Shown one piece after another: positions 25,437 through 34,719 of a stretch of 64,000 nt of DNA (position 1 is its first letter; each line of letters starts with the position of its first letter). Under the pieces are notes generated by a model that saw only the letters and a program-made list of their open reading frames with translations, did no database searches and had not been told where the DNA came from. The DNA is taken from contig NZ_BLLH01000001.1 of assembly GCF_011170065.1 (NCBI RefSeq), positions 248,001 to 312,000 of the forward strand, in the 5' to 3' direction. The stretch is from Pseudolactococcus insecticola. GTDB taxonomy: Bacteria; Bacillota; Bacilli; Lactobacillales; Streptococcaceae. Position numbers and translations under genes: made by a program.

Positions 25437-25509
25437 CGATTGCTTATACTAAAAGCGAGTTTAAGACAGACAGTAATCAAAAACACGAATCACTAAAGGA
25501 GTAGTAACC

Positions 25510-28500
25510 ATGTATAAAGCAGGTATTGATGTCGGATCAACGACGGTTAAGATGGTCGTTTTCGATGAAAATTATGATATCAAGTTTTCGCGCTATGAGC
25601 GTCATTTTTCTGACGTCAAAACGGCGACAGTAAAAGTGCTTAATGAGATGATTGCCGAGTTAGGTGATATCCAGTTTACTTTTTCAATCACAGGTTCAGG
25701 CGGTATGGGGCTTTCTGACGTGATTGGTGCCACATTTATCCAAGAGGTAATCGCCTCAACACTGACAATCGAAAAATTCATTCCAGAAACAGACGTTATG
25801 ATCGAGCTTGGTGGTGAAGATGCCAAGATGACTTTCTTTGACGGTGCGATGGAGCAACGGATGAATGGGTCATGCGCTGGTGGGACGGGTGCCTTTATCG
25901 ACCAAATGGCTGAGCTACTAAAAGTAGATGCTAATGGTGTCAATGAGCTGGCTAAAAATTATCAAAATCTTTATCCGATTGCCAGTCGTTGTGGCGTTTT
26001 TGCCAAAACAGACGTGCAACCTTTGCTAAATGAAGGGGTGCGCAAAGAAGACATCGCAGCCAGTATTTTTCAGGCTGTTGTCAATCAAACGGTCGCAGGT
26101 CTTGCGGCTGGTCGCAAAATCAAAGGGAATATTGCCTTTTTGGGTGGCCCTCTCTTTTTCATGAGCGAACTTCGTAAACGCTTTATCGAAACGCTTGATA
26201 TCAAACCTGAAAATGTCGTTTTCCCTGAAAATCCGCAACTTTTTGTTGCCATGGGCGCAGCTCTGGACGAGGAAAATGCGACTGAATTTTCAGCATCAGA
26301 GATTGTAAACAAGCTTGAAAATGACAACTCTGACAACCTGATTCCCCAAGACACACTCGAAGTCTTGTTTGAAGACGCCGCTGACTTGGCTGAGTTCCGA
26401 GCTCGTCACGCCAAAGCAAGTGCAGCACATAAAAACTTATCTGATCACCATGGCGCAGCTTTCCTAGGGATTGATGCAGGTTCTACGACGACAAAAGTCG
26501 TGCTGATCGATGAAGACGGTAATATCTTGTTTGAGCATTACGGCTCCAATAACGGTGATCCGCTTGATTCCGTGTTGAACGTTATGACCTTTCTTTACAA
26601 GGAAATGCCTAGCGACGTCTACATCGCAAAATCTGCGGTGACAGGTTACGGTGAGCAGCTGATCAAAGCCGCACTCAAAGTTGATATTGGTGAAGTTGAG
26701 ACCATGGCGCATTACAAGGCGGCTGATTTCTTCCAACCTGGTGTTGACTTTATCATCGACATCGGCGGGCAAGATATGAAAGCTATGAAGATTCGCGATG
26801 GGGCGCTCTCAAGCATTCAGCTCAATGAAGCGTGTAGTTCAGGTTGTGGGTCATTTATCGAAACATTTGCTAAATCTTTGAAGTTTGACGTCAAAGACTT
26901 TGCGCAAGAAGCACTGCTCACAGCACATCCTGTGGATCTCGGCTCAAAATGTACGGTTTTCATGAACTCCAAAGTCAAGCAAGTTCAAAAAGAAGGTGCC
27001 ACAGTCGGTGATATCTCGGCTGGCCTGTCTTACTCAGTCATCAAAAATGCGCTTTATAAGGTTATCAAGGTCAAACGCCCTGAAGATCTTGGCGAAAAAA
27101 TCGTTGTTCAAGGCGGTACTTTCTACAATGAAGCCGTGTTACGTGCCTTTGAAAAAATCTCAGGCCGTGAGGTTGTCCGTCCCTCTATCGCAGGTCTCAT
27201 GGGGGCTTATGGCTGTGCTTTGATTGCCATGGAAGATGCGACAGACGATGCGACACCGTCTACGATTTTGGGTCTTGAAGCACTTCAAGCCTTTAACACG
27301 ACAAAAGAATTTACAACATGTGGCCTTTGCGAAAACATGTGTAAGATGACATTGACTGTCTTCAATGACGGGTCAAAATTTGTCTCAGGTAATCGTTGCG
27401 AACGTGGTGCCGAAAAAGCCATGCAAATCAAAATTGACAAGCGTGACAAAAAAGTCAACCTAGTTGATTACAAATATAAAAAATTGTTCAAGTTTAAAGC
27501 CCTGAACAAGAAAAAAGCAACAAATGGTGAGATTGGTATTCCACGTGTGCTTAACATGTATGAAAACTATCCATTGTGGCACACCATGCTGACAGATCTT
27601 GGTTTCCGTGTTGTTTTGTCACCAAAATCTGACAAAGAGCTTTATGAAAAAGGGATTGAAACAATTCCGTCAGACACGGTTTGTTATCCAGCAAAACTCA
27701 GCCATGGTCATATCATGAGCTTGATCCAAAAAGATGTGCCAACGATTTTTTATCCGTCTGTTTTGTATGAACGTCAAGAAGATGTGACAGCACAAAATCA
27801 CTATAACTGTCCGATCGTTCAGTCATATCCTGAAGTCATCAAAAATAACATTGACGAAATCAGAAATGGTCAAGTAGGCTATGTGCATCCATTTATCAAC
27901 CTTGCTGATCCTGACAATATGGCTGTTAATCTTTTTGAGGCTTTGAAAGAGTTCGACGTTACACTTGATGCCGTTAAAGCAGCGATTCACCATGGTTTTG
28001 AAGAGCTTGACGCTTTTAAAGCTGACATCAGAGACAAGGCTGAGGATTTGCTTATGCAAATCAATCTTAACAATGAAAAAGCCATCGTCTTGTCAGGACG
28101 TCCTTACCATCTGGATCCAGAAATCAACCATGGCATTTCTGACATCATTACGCAAGAAGGTTTCCACGTTCTGACGGAAGATTCGATCGCGCATCTTGCT
28201 GAAGTTGGCGGTTTGCGCGTGGTCAATCAATGGGTCTATCACTCACGACTGTACGGCGCTGCGCGTGTCGTTGCGAAAAATAAAAATCTTGAACTCGTCC
28301 AACTCAATAGTTTTGGCTGCGGGCTTGATGCCGTAACAACTGACCAAGTTGAAGAAATCATGCAAGGTCATAACAAACTTTACACGGTTTTAAAGATCGA
28401 TGAAGGTTCAAATATGGGCGCTGTTCGGATTCGTCTGCGCTCACTCAAAGCAGCTGTTAGCGAACGTGACAAACGTGGCGTCATTCCTGAAATCGCTGAA

Positions 28501-29802
28501 AGCGACTACAAGGAAATCATCGAAACACATCCAGCATTTACAAAAGAGATGAAAAAGACACACACGCTTCTCATGCCAATGTTGTCGCCAATCCACCAAG
28601 AAGGTTTGATTGATGAGGCCTTCAGACAGTCTGGCTACAATGTTGTGGTCCTGCCTGAAGACAAATCATCTATCAACTCCGGTTTGAAATTTGTCAATAA
28701 CGATTCATGTTATCCTGCCATTATTTCAATCGGGCAGTTGATCCATGCGCTCGAATCGGGCGACTACGATGTCAACAATACCTCTGTCATGATGACGCAA
28801 ACGGGTGGTGGTTGTCGTGCAACAAACTACATTCCACTGCTTAGAAAAGCGCTCAAAGATGCTGGATTTGGTCAAGTGCCAGTCGTTTCCGTGTCAATGG
28901 GAAATAAAGGTACGGAAAAATCTGAAGGATTCAAATTCTCTGTGCCAATGATGACGCGCGTGATTATCGGTGCGCTCTATGGTGACTTGTTTGAACGTGT
29001 TGTTTATCGGACACGGCCGTATGAAATCACCAAAGGTCAGATTGATGCGCTTCATACCAAATGGCTTGGCAAAGCGAAACACAACATCAAATCAGGCTCA
29101 ATTTTTGAATTTAACCGCAATATGAAACAAATCATTCGTGAGTTTGACGAAACACCACTTTTGGACATCAAAAAACCACGTGTTGGTGTGGTAGGTGAAA
29201 TTCTTGTCAAATATTCAAAAACAGCCAATAATGATATTGTGAGCATCATTGAGTCGGAGGGTGCAGAAGCAGTTGTGCCGGATATTATCGGCTTTATGAA
29301 CTATTCGCTTTACAACCAAATCTGGAAATCTGAAAATCTCGGCATGGGCAAGAAAGCAAAATACTTTGCACGCGCCTTCATTAACATTATCCAAATGGTT
29401 GAAAAACCGATGAATAAGGCGCTCAAAGCCTCTAAACGATTTGATGGGATTCACTCGATTGATGCCCTCGCTGCAGATACCGAAAAAATCATCTCTATCG
29501 GAAATCATACGGGTGAAGGTTGGTTCTTGACGGGTGAAATGATTGAACTCTTGCAAGATGACGTGGATAACATCGTCTGCCTACAACCATTTGGCTGCCT
29601 GCCTAACCACATCGTTGGTAAAGGTATGATCAAGGAACTCCGTCGTCAATATCCGCGTGCCAATATCGCACCAATTGACTACGATCCATCTGTTTCAGTC
29701 GTCAACCAACTTAATCGGATTCGTTTGATGATGGCAACAGCAAAAAAACAACTCAAAAAAGATATGGCTGAAGCTGAAGTGACAGCTGAGGTGAATGCTT
29801 GA
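25510..29802 (+). CDS. acyl-CoA dehydratase activase-like protein (2-hydroxyglutaryl-CoA dehydratase activator family)
   Basis: A 1430-residue protein after TAAAGGAGTAGTAACC. Two ASKHA-fold ATPase domains of the BcrAD/BadFG family are visible: GIDVGSTTVKMVVFDE (residue 5) with GGEDAKMTFFDG and GSCAGGTGAFIDQM, and GIDAGSTTTKVVLIDEDG (about residue 320) with IGGQDMKAM and CSSGCGSFIETFAKS. The conserved Cys-Gly sets could hold a shared [4Fe-4S] cluster. A Cys-rich CGLCENMCK with GNRCERG follows (about 610-640), then a large C-terminal part related to dehydratase components (DUF2229). Single-chain proteins of this layout occur in many Firmicutes with unknown substrate. It is alone in its unit and ends in a terminator. 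Confidence 0.85.
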   Translation: MYKAGIDVGSTTVKMVVFDENYDIKFSRYERHFSDVKTATVKVLNEMIAELGDIQFTFSITGSGGMGLSDVIGATFIQEVIASTLTIEKFIPETDVMIELGGEDAKMTFFDGAMEQRMNGSCAGGTGAFIDQMAELLKVDANGVNELAKNYQNLYPIASRCGVFAKTDVQPLLNEGVRKEDIAASIFQAVVNQTVAGLAAGRKIKGNIAFLGGPLFFMSELRKRFIETLDIKPENVVFPENPQLFVAMGAALDEENATEFSASEIVNKLENDNSDNLIPQDTLEVLFEDAADLAEFRARHAKASAAHKNLSDHHGAAFLGIDAGSTTTKVVLIDEDGNILFEHYGSNNGDPLDSVLNVMTFLYKEMPSDVYIAKSAVTGYGEQLIKAALKVDIGEVETMAHYKAADFFQPGVDFIIDIGGQDMKAMKIRDGALSSIQLNEACSSGCGSFIETFAKSLKFDVKDFAQEALLTAHPVDLGSKCTVFMNSKVKQVQKEGATVGDISAGLSYSVIKNALYKVIKVKRPEDLGEKIVVQGGTFYNEAVLRAFEKISGREVVRPSIAGLMGAYGCALIAMEDATDDATPSTILGLEALQAFNTTKEFTTCGLCENMCKMTLTVFNDGSKFVSGNRCERGAEKAMQIKIDKRDKKVNLVDYKYKKLFKFKALNKKKATNGEIGIPRVLNMYENYPLWHTMLTDLGFRVVLSPKSDKELYEKGIETIPSDTVCYPAKLSHGHIMSLIQKDVPTIFYPSVLYERQEDVTAQNHYNCPIVQSYPEVIKNNIDEIRNGQVGYVHPFINLADPDNMAVNLFEALKEFDVTLDAVKAAIHHGFEELDAFKADIRDKAEDLLMQINLNNEKAIVLSGRPYHLDPEINHGISDIITQEGFHVLTEDSIAHLAEVGGLRVVNQWVYHSRLYGAARVVAKNKNLELVQLNSFGCGLDAVTTDQVEEIMQGHNKLYTVLKIDEGSNMGAVRIRLRSLKAAVSERDKRGVIPEIAESDYKEIIETHPAFTKEMKKTHTLLMPMLSPIHQEGLIDEAFRQSGYNVVVLPEDKSSINSGLKFVNNDSCYPAIISIGQLIHALESGDYDVNNTSVMMTQTGGGCRATNYIPLLRKALKDAGFGQVPVVSVSMGNKGTEKSEGFKFSVPMMTRVIIGALYGDLFERVVYRTRPYEITKGQIDALHTKWLGKAKHNIKSGSIFEFNRNMKQIIREFDETPLLDIKKPRVGVVGEILVKYSKTANNDIVSIIESEGAEAVVPDIIGFMNYSLYNQIWKSENLGMGKKAKYFARAFINIIQMVEKPMNKALKASKRFDGIHSIDALAADTEKIISIGNHTGEGWFLTGEMIELLQDDVDNIVCLQPFGCLPNHIVGKGMIKELRRQYPRANIAPIDYDPSVSVVNQLNRIRLMMATAKKQLKKDMAEAEVTAEVNA

Positions 29803-29815
29803 TTTTGGGATATGG

Positions 29816-29840
29816 AACTGTCAGTGATGGCAGTTTTTTT
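29816..29840 (+). terminator. intrinsic terminator of the activase gene
   Basis: AACTGTCA and TGGCAGTT pair around GTGA and are followed by a T run. Confidence 0.85.
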
Positions 29841-29872
29841 GTTTTATTTAGAGAGAAAGAGTTTTTGTAAAC

Positions 29873-29900
29873 TAAAAAAACAAGCAACCGAAGTTACTTG
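29873..29900 (-). terminator. terminator of the secreted-protein gene (minus strand)
   Basis: Read on the minus strand, CAAGTAAC, a TTCG tetraloop and GTTGCTTG are followed by GTTTAGT-like sequence with seven T. It lies 45 nt after the stop at 29945. Confidence 0.8.
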
Positions 29901-29944
29901 CTTTATAAGGAAATTGATTTTCCCACACGATTTGACAAAGCGCA

Positions 29945-31150
29945 TTAATAGGCCGCAGAAATGGCAATGCCACTTCCTAGACTATAACTGCTATTTTTGA
30001 AAGGAACAGGACCGCCATGCGTTATATCAGTACCATTTTTTAGAACTTTAATATTAGACATATTGACAGTTGCATTGGTTGAAAGGGTGTGTAAGATATA
30101 ATTTCCAGCAGAATTTGTAGCTAAGCTAGTTTTATATTGTCCAACTAACACATTATTAACAAACGCTTGCATATAGCCATTTGAGAAATATTTTACTTTT
30201 AAATTCACTGTTTGACCGTTAGCAATTCTAGCAGCTCCAGTGTTCACTGAATAGTATTGTTGGCCAGTATTTCCAGCACCACTTGGAAAATTAATCGTTG
30301 TTGTGTTAATTCTACCTTGTGCGAAGTTTGCATCAGTACCCGCTTGGTAATGCAATGAGATGCCGATTTGACCTTGACCAGTATTAGTACCTGCAATAAC
30401 AAATTGCGTTTCATAATCACTACTTGAGCTAGTCATCTTGATATTGGCAGAATATTCAATGGTCGGATTTCCGGTTAAAGTAGCACTATCAAATGGTCTA
30501 TTTGAATAAAGGTTTCGATATGATCCTGGGTTACTCGTTTCAGATCCTCCAGTTCCGGTAATATTTTGATCGACATGTTTTGGTGTAACAGCAGGAACTG
30601 ATGCATCAGCATGTCCAAGACCTGAAACTCGCCATGCGATATTTTCATTTTTCCAGCCAGCTTTAATCAGGCTATTTTGCTCAGCAGACGAAGTTGTGTA
30701 GTTATGGCTGCCAGCCTTAGCATTTGGATTATAGGCACGTAATAGGGCAATATCTTTAGAATTGGTGCTTGCGTAGGAATTGATACCCTCGTATCGCCAA
30801 CCCACTTTAACTAAGCTATTTTTTTCAGCTGATGATGTTGTGTAAAAATGATCGCCAGCATTTGGGTTATATAGTCTATAAATTGGTTGACTACTTGTTT
30901 CAGGGGCTACCCACCCAATACCTTCGTATTTCCAACCTGCTTTAATAATGTTGTTTCTTTCTGCACTTGAGCGCGTGTAAAAATGTTCACCGCTGTTTGG
31001 GTTATATAAACGGTAAATATCGACTGTTTTAACAGCAGCTGCAGCATTAACTTCAGTATTATTGACTGATAGTTTGTCTAAAGATAGTGGCACACTCAAT
31101 ATTCCTACCGCTGACAAGATTGCCAGTGGTTTTAAAATATTTTTTTTCAT
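29945..31150 (-). CDS. secreted protein with three DUF5648-type repeats
   Basis: The start at 31150 follows AAAGGAGAAATTTCA; an upstream start at 31174 lacks a site. The 401-residue product has a signal peptide (MKKNILKPLAILSAVGILSV, likely cut near AAAA-V at about 38-41). Three repeats of about 43 residues follow, each with R(L/A)YNPNxxxGxHxYTxSSAExxxLxKxGW, the wall-associated pattern known from DUF5648 and bacteriocin/lysin-linked proteins. The C-terminal 210 residues form a beta-sandwich, perhaps lectin-like (FVIAGTNTGQGQIGISLHYQ). There is no LPXTG. It may bind cell surface sugars. Transcribed from a consensus promoter at 31184-31212. Confidence 0.75.
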   Translation of the reverse strand: MKKNILKPLAILSAVGILSVPLSLDKLSVNNTEVNAAAAVKTVDIYRLYNPNSGEHFYTRSSAERNNIIKAGWKYEGIGWVAPETSSQPIYRLYNPNAGDHFYTTSSAEKNSLVKVGWRYEGINSYASTNSKDIALLRAYNPNAKAGSHNYTTSSAEQNSLIKAGWKNENIAWRVSGLGHADASVPAVTPKHVDQNITGTGGSETSNPGSYRNLYSNRPFDSATLTGNPTIEYSANIKMTSSSSDYETQFVIAGTNTGQGQIGISLHYQAGTDANFAQGRINTTTINFPSGAGNTGQQYYSVNTGAARIANGQTVNLKVKYFSNGYMQAFVNNVLVGQYKTSLATNSAGNYILHTLSTNATVNMSNIKVLKNGTDITHGGPVPFKNSSYSLGSGIAISAAY

Positions 31151-31183
31151 TGAAATTTCTCCTTTAATTATCAATTTTATTAA

Positions 31184-31212
31184 ATTTTAGCATATAACTA
31201 TATTTTTGTCAA
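31184..31212 (-). promoter_or_regulatory. promoter of the secreted-protein gene
   Basis: On the minus strand, TTGACA (31207-31212), a 17-nt spacer and TAAAAT (31184-31189) make a near-consensus sigma-A promoter. Confidence 0.8.
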
Positions 31213-31224
31213 ATGGTTCTCTGA

Positions 31225-31380
31225 CGGGACGCTAATGATCAATATTATGGCAATGACGCACAGATCTCTCGTAGCGACGTAGTAGATGCGGCAATCAAGC
31301 TCTTACTGGACCTGAAACTTACTGCAATCGGAATCTCGCCATTACCAGCAAATAATACGCACAAGAAAAGGCTGTCATAA
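31225..31380 (+). pseudogene. possible 3' remnant of an unrecognised gene
   Basis: One frame reads without a start for 51 codons to a TAA at 31378-31380. Its second half looks coding (QISRSDVVDAAIKLLLDLKL and TAIGISPLPANNTHKKRLS), with normal codon use. It begins next to the promoter of the divergent gene, so the 5' part is gone. I cannot name the family. Confidence 0.35.
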
Positions 31381-31394
31381 ATGGCAGTTTTTTG
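31372..31394 (+). terminator. intrinsic terminator before the flavoprotein gene
   Basis: CTGTCA and TGGCAG pair around TAAA and are followed by TTTTTT. It overlaps the end of the remnant frame. Confidence 0.7.
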
Positions 31395-31455
31395 CTTTAT
31401 TACTGGGATTATAGTAAAATATGTTTTACATTAAAGAAAGTTAGGGGTCATCCAG

Positions 31456-32463
31456 ATGACAGCAGAAATATATGATATAACGATTATTGGTGCAGGTCCG
31501 AGTGGCTTGTTTGCAGGGTTTTATGCAGGTATGCGTAAAAATAAAGTGCAAATTTTGGATTCCTTGGAAATTGCAGGAGGTCAGCTCAATGCGCTCTATC
31601 CTGAAAAAATGATTCACGATGTGCCAGGATATTTTGCCGTCAAGGCGGAGGAGCTGGTAACTGATCTGGTCAAGCAAACTGAGCAGTTTGGTGTGCCGAT
31701 TCGCCTGTCAGAACAGGTGATTGACATTGTGGCAGTGGATCAGGAGAGTTCTGACGACAAGCTGTACCAGATCACTACGACAAAAGCGACTTATCTGAGT
31801 AAGGCTGTGATCATTGCGACTGGTAATGGATCATTCACACCGAAAATACTCAAAACTGCTGGTGAATTTGATGCGTCAAAAGTGCTTTACAGCATGACAG
31901 ATAAGCAAAAAATGGATGGAAAAAGGATTGCTGTAGCAGGTGGTGGCGATTCTGCGATTGACATGTCGCTGCTTTTGTCAGAAGTCGCTGAAAAAGTCAG
32001 CCTGATTCATCGGCGCAAGGAATTTCGGGCGCATGAGTCGTCAGTTGATCACTTGCAAGCGTCATCAGTTGCGGTCTTGGTGCCGCTTACCATTGAACGC
32101 ATTGATGATGTTGTTGATGAGGACACGGAAAATCAGCAGCTGCGCTTGACCTTGTCTGATGGTCAGACGCTAGAAGTTGATTATCTGCTGGTTCAGCACG
32201 GTTTTTTGAGCAATAATAAAGACATTCGTGCTTGGTCGGTCAATCTGGCAATGGATCGTCAGCATTTTGTGGTGGATGCCCATTATCAAACGAATCAAGA
32301 ACTAATTTATGCCATTGGTGACACGGCAAAATATGACGGTAAACTCGGCTTGATCGTCGAAGGATTTGAAGAAGGGCCGCACGCGGTTAACCAGATCATG
32401 GCTAAAATCCACTCTGGTAATCCTAGCCATGCTCACTCGACGTCCTTATTTCCTGAAAAATGA
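31456..32463 (+). CDS. ferredoxin-NADP reductase-like flavoprotein (TrxB/YumC type)
   Basis: A 335-residue protein with an FAD-binding GAGPSGLFAGFYAGMR near the start, GGQLNALYPEK, and an NADPH-binding GGGDSAIDMSLLL (about 160). The CxxC redox pair of thioredoxin reductases is absent: the corresponding region reads plain sequence. The C-terminal AIGDTAKYDGKLGLIVEGFEEGP matches ferredoxin/flavodoxin-NADP reductases of the TrxB-like kind. It is monocistronic and cytoplasmic, and likely feeds electrons to flavodoxin or ferredoxin. Confidence 0.9.
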   Translation: MTAEIYDITIIGAGPSGLFAGFYAGMRKNKVQILDSLEIAGGQLNALYPEKMIHDVPGYFAVKAEELVTDLVKQTEQFGVPIRLSEQVIDIVAVDQESSDDKLYQITTTKATYLSKAVIIATGNGSFTPKILKTAGEFDASKVLYSMTDKQKMDGKRIAVAGGGDSAIDMSLLLSEVAEKVSLIHRRKEFRAHESSVDHLQASSVAVLVPLTIERIDDVVDEDTENQQLRLTLSDGQTLEVDYLLVQHGFLSNNKDIRAWSVNLAMDRQHFVVDAHYQTNQELIYAIGDTAKYDGKLGLIVEGFEEGPHAVNQIMAKIHSGNPSHAHSTSLFPEK

Positions 32464-32485
32464 TGGCCTAAACGCGGATGAATTG

Positions 32486-32514
32486 TTGAAAAATTGCGAA
32501 AATTAGGCTAAAAT
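32486..32514 (+). promoter_or_regulatory. promoter giving an apparently leaderless aroE mRNA
   Basis: TTGAAA (32486-32491), a 17-nt spacer and TAAAAT (32509-32514). The ATG of aroE is at 32521, the expected +1. No ribosome site precedes it. Confidence 0.7.
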
Positions 32515-32520
32515 AAAAGT

Positions 32521-33339
32521 ATGGAAATCAACGGATATACAAAACTTGCGGCAGTTGTGGCAAAGCCAATCAAGCATTCTCTGTCGCCATTTATACATAA
32601 CTTGGCCTTTGAAGAGGTTGCAGAAAACGGGGCCTACCTAGCTTTTGAAGTCGAAGCAACAGTGCTAAGCTCAGTCATTGATTCAATCAAAACACTAGAT
32701 ATGTACGGCGTCAATCTGTCCATGCCTTATAAAGAAGCAGCGGTGGCTTACGTTGATGAACTCTCAGAAGTCGCAAAACTGACTGGCGCGATCAATACGA
32801 TTGTTAACCGTAATGGTAAACTTTTTGGTACATCAACTGACGGCGCGGGATTTTTCAAGTCACTGCCTGATTTTTCGGTAAAAGATAGCGACATCACAAT
32901 TATTGGTGCTGGCGGTGCCGCTCGGGCGATTATTGCTGAGGCGGCGTTGCGAGGTGCAGGAAAAATCACCGTTTACAACCGGACTTATAAGCCTGAACTT
33001 TTTGCGGCCTATCCAGGGCAGATTGACTTCAAACCTTTGTCAGACTTGGTAAGTTTGAGTGGTGATCTCTTGGTTAATACGACAAGTGTTGGGATGGACG
33101 GTGTTAGCATGCCGATTTCGGAAAATCTGGTTATCCCAGAAAATATGATCGTGGCAGATGTGATTTATCAGCCAATTGAGACACCGTTGCTGCGTTTTGC
33201 TAAGGCGCAGGGCTGCCAAACACTTAATGGACTTGGCATGCTAGTCTATCAAGCTGCTGAAAGTTTTGAGCTTTGGACTGGGAAAGTCATGCCTGCTGAG
33301 ATGATATTAGAAAAGTTAGAAGAAAAAATCTATGGCTGA
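32521..33339 (+). CDS. aroE: shikimate dehydrogenase
   Basis: 272 residues. It reduces 3-dehydroshikimate to shikimate with NADPH. The substrate-binding KPIKHSLSPFIHN is near residue 16 and the catalytic Lys is in NLSMPYKEAA (about residue 67). STDGAGF and the nucleotide-binding GAGGAARAIIAEA follow, with NTTSVGM and GLGMLVYQAAESFELWTG at the end, all as expected. The ATG coincides with the predicted transcription start and no Shine-Dalgarno is seen. It opens the aromatic amino acid cluster; aroB follows after a 206-nt structured gap. Confidence 0.95.
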   Translation: MEINGYTKLAAVVAKPIKHSLSPFIHNLAFEEVAENGAYLAFEVEATVLSSVIDSIKTLDMYGVNLSMPYKEAAVAYVDELSEVAKLTGAINTIVNRNGKLFGTSTDGAGFFKSLPDFSVKDSDITIIGAGGAARAIIAEAALRGAGKITVYNRTYKPELFAAYPGQIDFKPLSDLVSLSGDLLVNTTSVGMDGVSMPISENLVIPENMIVADVIYQPIETPLLRFAKAQGCQTLNGLGMLVYQAAESFELWTGKVMPAEMILEKLEEKIYG

Positions 33340-33408
33340 TCACAAAGATACAGTCACAAAACTCATCGTCTCCCCGAGTGCGATAAAGCTTATATGATGC
33401 GTTGAAAT

Positions 33409-33514
33409 AAAATCGTGATGCGATTTTGTCGATGTTCGCTGAAAATAAGATTAAGATTTTTTACCTTAGAGACGTGCTAATGCGGATAATTCGCATCATC
33501 TGTTATCACGATTT
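33409..33514 (+). promoter_or_regulatory. structured leader between aroE and aroB, possible attenuator
   Basis: AAAATCG-TGATG-CGATTTT makes a perfect local hairpin at 33409-33427. The same left half, AAATCGTGAT (33410-33419), can instead pair with ATCACGATTT (33505-33514); TGATGCG and CGCATCA nearby extend this. The two folds exclude each other. Confidence 0.4.
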
Positions 33515-33545
33515 ATCAAGGTTGAACCTGAAAGGAAACATATTT

Positions 33546-34616
33546 ATGAAAACATTGCACGTTGATTTACCCCAACATCCCTACGACATCACGGTTGCAC
33601 GGGGAGAGCTTGCAAAGTCTGGCAAATGGGCGCGAGATCTTTGGCAACCGCAGAAAATCGTAATTATCACGGATAATCACGTTGGCGAACTTTATGCTGA
33701 GACGGTCAAGCTGTCTTTTGAGGACGCTGGCTTCACAGAAGTTTCTGTCTTTGCTTTTCTGGAGGGCGAGGCATCAAAAACACTTGCTACAGTTGAAACA
33801 GCTTACAAATTTTTGGCTGATTTTGGCATGACACGTTCTGACGGGATTGTTGCTCTGGGCGGAGGTGTTGTTGGCGATTTAGCAGGATTTGTGGCGTCGA
33901 CCTACATGCGTGGCATCCATTTTCTGCAAATACCGACCAGTCTGACGGCGCAAGTGGACTCTTCAGTTGGCGGAAAGACAGGCGTGAACACAGCTTATGC
34001 CAAAAATATGGTTGGGACATTTACACAGCCTGATGGCGTTTTGATTGACCCAGACTGTCTTGCAACGCTTGGCGAACGTGAGCTTTATGAGGGCATGGGA
34101 GAGGTCATCAAATGTGGTCTGATTGCTGATGTGGATTTGTGGGATATTTTAGAGGGGCTGACGGGCGAAGTTGACAATCTTTTGACGAATTCTGAAGCTT
34201 TGATTTACCATTCGTGTGATGTGAAGCGCAAGGTTGTTGTCGAAGATGAGCTTGATAATGGGACACGCTTGTATCTGAATTTTGGTCACACGATTGGTCA
34301 CGCAATCGAGGCTACTGCGGGATATGGCAAGGTCATGCACGGCGAAGCCGTCGCCATTGGCATGGTACAAATCACAAAAATTGCTGAAGAAAAAGGCTTG
34401 AGTCAGGCAGGATTAACAGCAAAAATCAGGGGAATGGTTGCAAAATTCCATTTGCCGACAGACTATACGCCGTGGGAAGTGGACAAACTTGCCAAAGTCA
34501 TGACGCTAGACAAAAAGGCACGTGGCACTCAGATAAAAACTGTTTTAGTCCCAGAAATCGGTCAGGCTAAGATCAATGTGATCGACATGGTGGATGTTGA
34601 GGAGTGGTTGGCCTAA
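33546..34616 (+). CDS. aroB: 3-dehydroquinate synthase
   Basis: The ATG 33546 follows GAAAGGAAACATATTT; upstream in-frame starts fall in the structured leader. The 356-residue enzyme turns DAHP into 3-dehydroquinate using NAD and a divalent metal. Visible are [40 protein letters not shown], the metal ligand in [10 protein letters not shown], and [11 protein letters not shown] with [11 protein letters not shown]-type [11 protein letters not shown]. Length and motifs are complete. A weak terminator and separate promoter follow before aroC. Confidence 0.96.
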   Translation: MKTLHVDLPQHPYDITVARGELAKSGKWARDLWQPQKIVIITDNHVGELYAETVKLSFEDAGFTEVSVFAFLEGEASKTLATVETAYKFLADFGMTRSDGIVALGGGVVGDLAGFVASTYMRGIHFLQIPTSLTAQVDSSVGGKTGVNTAYAKNMVGTFTQPDGVLIDPDCLATLGERELYEGMGEVIKCGLIADVDLWDILEGLTGEVDNLLTNSEALIYHSCDVKRKVVVEDELDNGTRLYLNFGHTIGHAIEATAGYGKVMHGEAVAIGMVQITKIAEEKGLSQAGLTAKIRGMVAKFHLPTDYTPWEVDKLAKVMTLDKKARGTQIKTVLVPEIGQAKINVIDMVDVEEWLA

Positions 34617-34645
34617 CTGGTCATAAAAAATAACTGGCATGACGA

Positions 34646-34672
34646 AAAAAATAGGCAATCGCCTTTTTTTTT
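34646..34672 (+). terminator. terminator between aroB and aroC
   Basis: AGGC-AATC-GCCT with an A run before and nine T after. The stem is short but the T run is long. Confidence 0.55.
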
Positions 34673-34693
34673 GGTATAATTTATAATTATAGT

Positions 34694-34708
34694 AAAATTC
34701 TGAAAATT
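34694..34708 (+). promoter_or_regulatory. CodY-like box before aroC
   Basis: AAAATTCTGAAAATT matches 13 of 15 positions of the CodY consensus AATTTTCWGAAAATT. It lies just downstream of TATAAT-like sequences (34675-34690) and upstream of the ribosome site, where binding would block transcription. Confidence 0.4.
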
Positions 34709-34719
34709 GGAGATAAATC

